DNA from: Chromera velia
Taxonomy: Eukaryota > Sar > Chromeraceae
Assembly (NCBI GenBank): GCA_018398765.1
Contig: JAHBMJ010005822.1
Coordinates: 38,238-64,355 of the forward strand
DNA length: 26,118 nt
Direction of reading: 5' to 3'
Shown: piece after piece, positions 21,893 through 26,118 of the stretch
Numbering within the stretch: position 1 is the stretch's first letter
Layout: the number at the start of each line of letters is the position of its first letter
Translations under genes and position numbers: made by a program
The notes under the pieces: model-generated
Seen by the model: only the letters and a program-made list of their open reading frames with translations
Told to the model about the DNA's origin: nothing
Databases searched by the model: none

Positions 21893-22320
21893 TTTTGGTT
21901 CTTTTTGTGTGGAAGCTCGGCTATTCCTCCCACTTCCTTGCTCGTTCGCTCGCTCGTTCGTTCGTTGGTGTGTTCTGTCGAACTCTGTGCGTACATATAT
22001 ATATGTGGCCGTCGAGAAACTGGAAGAGGCCTTGAACCTTGCAGTGAAGGTCGGGCCCCGACACTTCTCTCAATCTCAAGAGGCGGTACCCTGCACAGAA
22101 AGTAAAAAGGAAAGGCTTCTTGAACTGCTGCACAAAGCTCAGTACAAGTACCTAGAACCATAAACATGCTGGGAATTCGATAGAGACGCTAGTATAGAGA
22201 TGTATATATGTGTGAAATTACGTATGTATACATGCATCGTCAAAGCGATGCATATACGTATATATATATATATATATATATATATCTACTATACTTCTAC
22301 TATACTTAACCCAGAAAGCC
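21893..22320. promoter_or_regulatory. Upstream region of gpsA with palindrome and (TA)n
   Basis: It contains a perfect inverted repeat ATGCATCG-TCAAAG-CGATGCAT (22232-22253) and a (TA)n run (22259-22285). A plus-strand frame ends at 22163 with an amphipathic, plausible-looking tail, but its upstream part is repeat-like and no acceptor is convincing, so it is not called a gene. No TATA or initiator is defined. Confidence 0.3.
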
Positions 22321-22560
22321 TTTTTTTTTTAGCCACACGCGCCTGCATGCGTTTTTTTAGACACACGCGCGGGGGGGCCCCCGCGCGGAAAGCCACCGCC
22401 AAAAATGGTCCCGCAAGCGAAAAAAGCGCTCCGTCTACGCGCATCGCGCCCCAACCACGCGCGACCGGCCCCGGAAAGACTACCGTCAAAAATGGTCCCG
22501 CAAGCGAACGGGTGACTCCCCCGGGGTGAGTGCCTTGCGCGCGCCGCGCCATATGACTCG
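22321..22560. repeat. GC-rich repeat block with palindrome
   Basis: A near-perfect GC palindrome has arms 22367-22375 and 22378-22386. A 20-bp direct repeat AAAAATGGTCCCGCAAGCGA occurs at 22401-22420 and 22488-22507, each preceded by a related GAAAG-ACCG segment. Abundant CGCG contrasts with the flanking AT-rich DNA. Confidence 0.75.
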
Positions 22561-22609
22561 CGCCCGCGAAAAAGGTGAGTGCCTTGGAATTGAAATTATC
22601 CGGCTGGGG

Positions 22610-22862
22610 ACATTTGATAAGCCATAAATGTATGACAGGCCAGGGATTTTTGGCAAGCCTGCCAGCCGAGCTCACTAACCAGCCTGCGCCAGGCTATTTT
22701 GACAGGCCATGTACACGCTATTTTGACGGGACTAACGGCCGGTATGCTGGGACGTACTATTGTACTATGCATCCATGAACCCTCAAGAAATTTTTTGACA
22801 GACCAGGGATATTTGACGGGCCTGGTGATCTTCACCGGCTCACTTTTTTGACAGGCCAGGCT
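22610..22862. repeat. Cluster of degenerate TTTTGACAGGCCAGG words
   Basis: Variants of TTTTGACRGRCCAGG recur at about 22634, 22698, 22722, 22793, 22811 and 22845, sometimes reduced to TTTGACGGG. Spacing is irregular, and the words lie between the GC-rich block and the 91-bp repeat. Confidence 0.55.
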
Positions 22863-22949
22863 AGTATATATATACCTGATCGAATCCCCTCAATTAATAT
22901 AGTGAGCACATTTTGTCCACACTTTTTTTCCCATTTGTCCACACGCGGT

Positions 22950-23040
22950 AGTGGGCCCGACCAACTCACTCAGTGCCGGGGTCTTTGGTGGGCCCACGCC
23001 ATGCGGCTTGCAAGAACCGTCTGCACGCAGAAGTCCACTT
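22950..23040. repeat. 91-bp dispersed repeat, copy 1
   Basis: Begins AGTGGGCCCGACC and ends AAGTCCACTT. It matches 25221-25311 without indels, with five differences by eye, all transitions. Confidence 0.92.
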
Positions 23041-23309
23041 CGGCAGGCTTTCTAGAATGGCCCTTTTTAGCAGTCCTTTCCAAGCCCCTCCACGGCGGCG
23101 TCCCCCTTCGTTTGGGACATAGCCCCATATACTTACATATACTCAAAAACACGGTTTCTTTTGCACGCCGCAGGCGCCAAAAAAATTTTTTAAGGTGTTC
23201 CAACGATGAATTTGATGAATTGCTGATTAATTTGGTTCAACTGACTTCAGAAAAGGTAAGGATCGGAAGAGTCACGCCGTGGTTCCCACCTTTTCTTCTA
23301 AGTTTTACA

Positions 23310-23389
23310 ACCGCGGCGTGCCGCGGTACGCCCGAAGGCGCTTGGTACCGCTCCGCAGCACCGCGGCGTTTGACCGTAAACGCCGCGGT
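23310..23389. repeat. Two adjacent perfect GC palindromes
   Basis: Arms ACCGCGGC/GCCGCGGT at 23310-23317 and 23320-23327 (2-nt loop), and ACCGCGGCGTTT/AAACGCCGCGGT at 23360-23371 and 23378-23389 (6-nt loop). Both share the ACCGCGGC core. Confidence 0.9.
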
Positions 23390-23789
23390 ATCTAGAAAGC
23401 CTGCACTTTGGCACCTCCGACAGTCACTTTGGCTGCAAGTTTGGCATGGGAGAACGCTACTCAGTTTTCTAAAACATCCACTTCTTTCACCAAGGCATTT
23501 TATTTCGAACAAACGAGGCCCCCACCTACTGCGGAAAGTTGCCGCTGGAAACTTACAGTTCTTCTTGACATTCTCTCGTTCAATCATCCGTCTCCCCATC
23601 TCCATCCCTGTTTCACTTCTCTTCACTAAATTAGAATATGTCAGAGCAGGGGCGTTTTTATTTTTGTGTGCATTCGCTACTCTCTTTCAAAATTTTCTGT
23701 GCTTTTTCAAAAAGACCTACGAAAAGGAGATGAATCGGAGTAACACTTTTTTTCCGAGGCAGTAGAGGCAAGCAATGCCATATCGACGA

Positions 23790-23905
23790 GAGATTCTCTC
23801 TCTTTCACTCCCTCCCTCCTTTCCTCCCTTCCTCCTCCCCCCCCTCTCTCTCTGAGACTCTCTCTCTCTGTGTGTGTGTGTGTGTGTGTATGTATCTGTG
23901 TGTGT

Positions 23906-23945
<40 letters not shown>
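23790..23945. repeat. (CT)n and (GT)n compound microsatellite
   Basis: CTC-rich pyrimidine tract followed by interrupted GT repeats. Confidence 0.9.
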
Positions 23946-23948
<3 letters not shown>

Positions 23949-24332
23949 ATGGAGATTCTAAGAAATTGATAGTCTCTTCAAACAGCTAAGATCTTATGTT
24001 GTCTGTGTACGAATGTGTTAGTAAGAGCACATGGTCAATCTACCATAATCCAGTACAATCCAACAGGCTGCTGTCTGATTTAATTAGAATTTATCGAATA
24101 CGTGCTAATTAAACGGCATACAAAAAATGCATGCATACAAAAAAAAAAACTTTGGAGACTGAAGCTTCGCATACATGCTGAACTAAACATTAATAACTCG
24201 AAATTAATATACCAATTAATCGTAGTATTACGTCAATCCTTGCAAGCCGATGGATAGACTGCAGGCATAATTAGAGAACACACGTAGTGTCCCGTGCGCG
24301 ACGCCCCTCCATATCCATACCGCTGTCTTTTG

Positions 24333-24350
24333 TCTGTGTGTGTATATGTA

Positions 24351-24393
<43 letters not shown>

Positions 24394-24450
24394 ATGTGTG
24401 TGTGTGTGTGTATATGTGTATGTGTGTGTGTGTGCGTGTGTGTGTTTGCC
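24333..24450. repeat. (TG)n microsatellite preceding duplication copy A
   Basis: Interrupted TG repeat with TATATG spacers, leading directly into the duplicated unit. Confidence 0.9.
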
Positions 24451-24655
24451 CCTGCGTGCATATGTTAGCCTGTGAAACTAGCTCCTACACACGCCGTGTA
24501 CACCTTTGAATAGTCGATAGTGTGTGTCAGTATCTTGCTGTCTCCTCGGCCTTCTCTTTGCCTCTGTCTGTCACACATACTTCTTTTGCTACATTGCATT
24601 CGTTAGGTGCAGTATAAAGCATCCAATGAGGAACATCAACACTGAGGTATATCCC
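24446..24655. repeat. Tandem duplication, copy A
   Basis: Shares CCTGTGAAACTAGCTCC, AATAGTCGATAGTGTG and AAGCATCCAATGAGGAA with copy B at 24966-25220 in the same order. It lacks a segment of about 50 bp present in B. Confidence 0.88.
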
Positions 24656-24689
24656 TCTGGACTTACACGTGTCATTCGTCTCTTTCTGG

Positions 24690-24696
24690 CTCTCTC

Positions 24697-24745
<49 letters not shown>
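24690..24745. repeat. (CT)n microsatellite
   Basis: CT repeat between the two duplication copies. Confidence 0.9.
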
Positions 24746-24746
<1 letters not shown>

Positions 24747-24965
24747 TCTGTCTCTTTCTCTCTATCTTTCCCTCCCTTTCCTTTTAGCTCGCTTGCACAC
24801 TCTTTCTCTCTGTATATCTATGAATATCTCTTCTTGTTTTTTTGTGCATGTGCATGTGCTGTGCATAATGTGTACACATTTATGTTTGTGTACGTGATTG
24901 TGTATGTGAACGATACGTGCGTGCGCGCGTGCGTACGCGCGCGCGCGCATGTGTGTGTATGTATA

Positions 24966-25220
24966 TTTGCTCCCGTGTACATATGTCAGCCTGTGAAACT
25001 AGCTCCCACGCGCGCCGTATACACCTTTAAATAGTCGATAGTGTGCACCAGTATGTGATGAACTCTTTCTGTTGCTCTGGTTGCTCTTTTCTTCTCTCTG
25101 TGACAGCCTCCTCGGCTCTCTCTCTGCCTTTGTCTGTCTTACATGTTTTTTTTATTATATGGCATTTGTCAGGTGCTGTACAAAGCATCCAATGAGGAAT
25201 ATCAACACTGAGGCATATCC
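24966..25220. repeat. Tandem duplication, copy B
   Basis: Diverged copy of 24446-24655, preceded like A by an alternating TG/CG tract (24917-24960). It abuts the 91-bp repeat copy 2 exactly. Confidence 0.88.
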
Positions 25221-25311
25221 AGTGGGCCCGACCGACTCACTTAGTGCCGGGGTTTTTGGTGGGCCCACGCCATGCGGCTTGCAAGAACTGTCTGCACGCA
25301 AAAGTCCACTT
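25221..25311. repeat. 91-bp dispersed repeat, copy 2
   Basis: Same orientation as copy 1 (22950-23040). It begins immediately after duplication copy B. Confidence 0.92.
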
Positions 25312-25330
25312 TGCCGTGACTTCGGTGTCA

Positions 25331-25332
<2 letters not shown>

Positions 25333-25366
<34 letters not shown>

Positions 25367-25374
25367 GGGCATGT

Positions 25375-25440
<66 letters not shown>
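25333..25440. repeat. (CT)n and (GT)n microsatellites
   Basis: CT repeat (25333-25363) then long GT repeats (25373-25440) in the gene-free right flank. Confidence 0.92.
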
Positions 25441-25441
<1 letters not shown>

Positions 25442-26118
25442 ATTGCATGGATGTACTCCTTGACGTTTGTTGGCATGTTCTCCTCCATCACTGTTCGTTT
25501 ATATCCGACGAGTATGACTGCCTGCCCCGAGAATACCAGCTGCTGCCGATCTGCTCGTATGTGTTTCTCTTTCCATCTTTGTCGCAAATGGTGGAGAACG
25601 TGCATCTCTGTCTCTTCATATTTTTTTTATCCTTCATACCTTGAAAGTACATCTTCCCTCCACATTCCTTTGTACACAGAAGCACATGTGGTAGTCTGTG
25701 CGTACCTCTTCTCAGTGCTTTCCTACCTTTCTTCCTTTCATTCTCTTTTGAACTGGTCACACGTCTCGTCGTCTTTACAATGTCTGCTGAGATCACAAAG
25801 GAATGCTTATTCTTCTTCTCTTTCTCAGACGAAATCGAAGGACACAGTAGCGCGAAGTTCAGCTCATCCTTCTGAGGACCTTCTCGTCACCAGTTTTCAC
25901 GCCGACTCAGAACTTTATACAAAAATCTCACTAGAAAAACCAGTGTCAAAGTATATGTATGTAGAAATAGCGTGTCCGAACTTGTTAATGGAAATTTCGT
26001 GCATATGTATGTAGAAATAGCGCATACCCTGGACATTAATTTGTGGGCCCTTTTCTGGGCCACGCCGCCGGAGCGCCGCGTATTGATGCCCGTCTACCGA
26101 TACAGATGCAACATGCAT
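25441..26118. other. Right flank, no gene recognised; 50-bp-spaced direct repeat
   Basis: Frames here are short and unsupported. The 20-bp word ATATGTATGTAGAAATAGCG occurs exactly at 25953-25972 and 26003-26022. A GTGGGCCC word at 26042-26049 recalls the start of the 91-bp repeat but does not continue as one. Confidence 0.6.

Noticed and set aside
21909-22163. Plus-strand frame with a helical-looking C-terminus (LEEALNLAVKVG...)
   Set aside because: The last 50 residues look plausible, but there is no convincing acceptor or upstream exon and the sequence lies in the gpsA upstream region. Kept only as a note.
22848-23765. 305-codon plus-strand frame
   Set aside because: It spans the 91-bp dispersed repeat and both GC palindromes, changes composition several times, and shows no family motif. 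It looks like a chance open frame.

Overview
This window is nuclear DNA of a eukaryote. Its three confident genes are split by many short GT-AG introns, have no operon layout, and are embedded in (TG)n, (CA)n, (CT)n, (GA)n and (GACA)n microsatellites. The protein families (HlyC/CorC-type transporter, SLC4 anion transporter, bacterial-type glycerol-3-phosphate dehydrogenase) would suit a microalga or related protist, such as a eustigmatophyte/stramenopile or a chromerid/alveolate. The sequence alone does not settle which. There is one assembly gap (5007-5121) and one ambiguous base (3084).

Layout. (1) 1-7972, plus strand: the 3' part of a DUF21-CBS-CBS-CorC_HlyC transporter. I resolve 17 phase-consistent exon segments (1572 nt, 523 codons plus stop); the 5' end lies outside the window. 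(2) 7973-11219: intergenic, with an AT-rich island (about 8700-9480) beside an intronless, unrecognised 338-codon minus-strand ORF (9503-10519). (3) 11220-14346, plus strand: a complete four-exon SLC4 bicarbonate/anion transporter gene encoding 801 aa. (4) 14347-18543: intergenic, with short repeated GC boxes, a second AT-rich island (about 16600-18460) and clusters of a GGAAAGC-type word. (5) 18544-21892, minus strand: a complete six-exon GpsA-type glycerol-3-phosphate dehydrogenase gene encoding 381 aa. (6) 21893-26118: no convincing gene. It is a mosaic of short dispersed repeats, palindromes, a diverged tandem duplication and long microsatellites.

The genes do not form a pathway: one is probably a cation (Mg2+/Co2+) transporter or regulator, one moves bicarbonate or another anion, and one links glycolysis to glycerolipid synthesis. 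The most interesting signals concern RNA processing. Microsatellites form the 3' part of several introns. Inferred donors have G at +5 in 22 of 23 cases but C at +3 in 10 of 23, and 18 of 24 acceptors end TGCAG. All exon calls are manual, from reading-phase continuity and family motifs; no transcript or database search was available.
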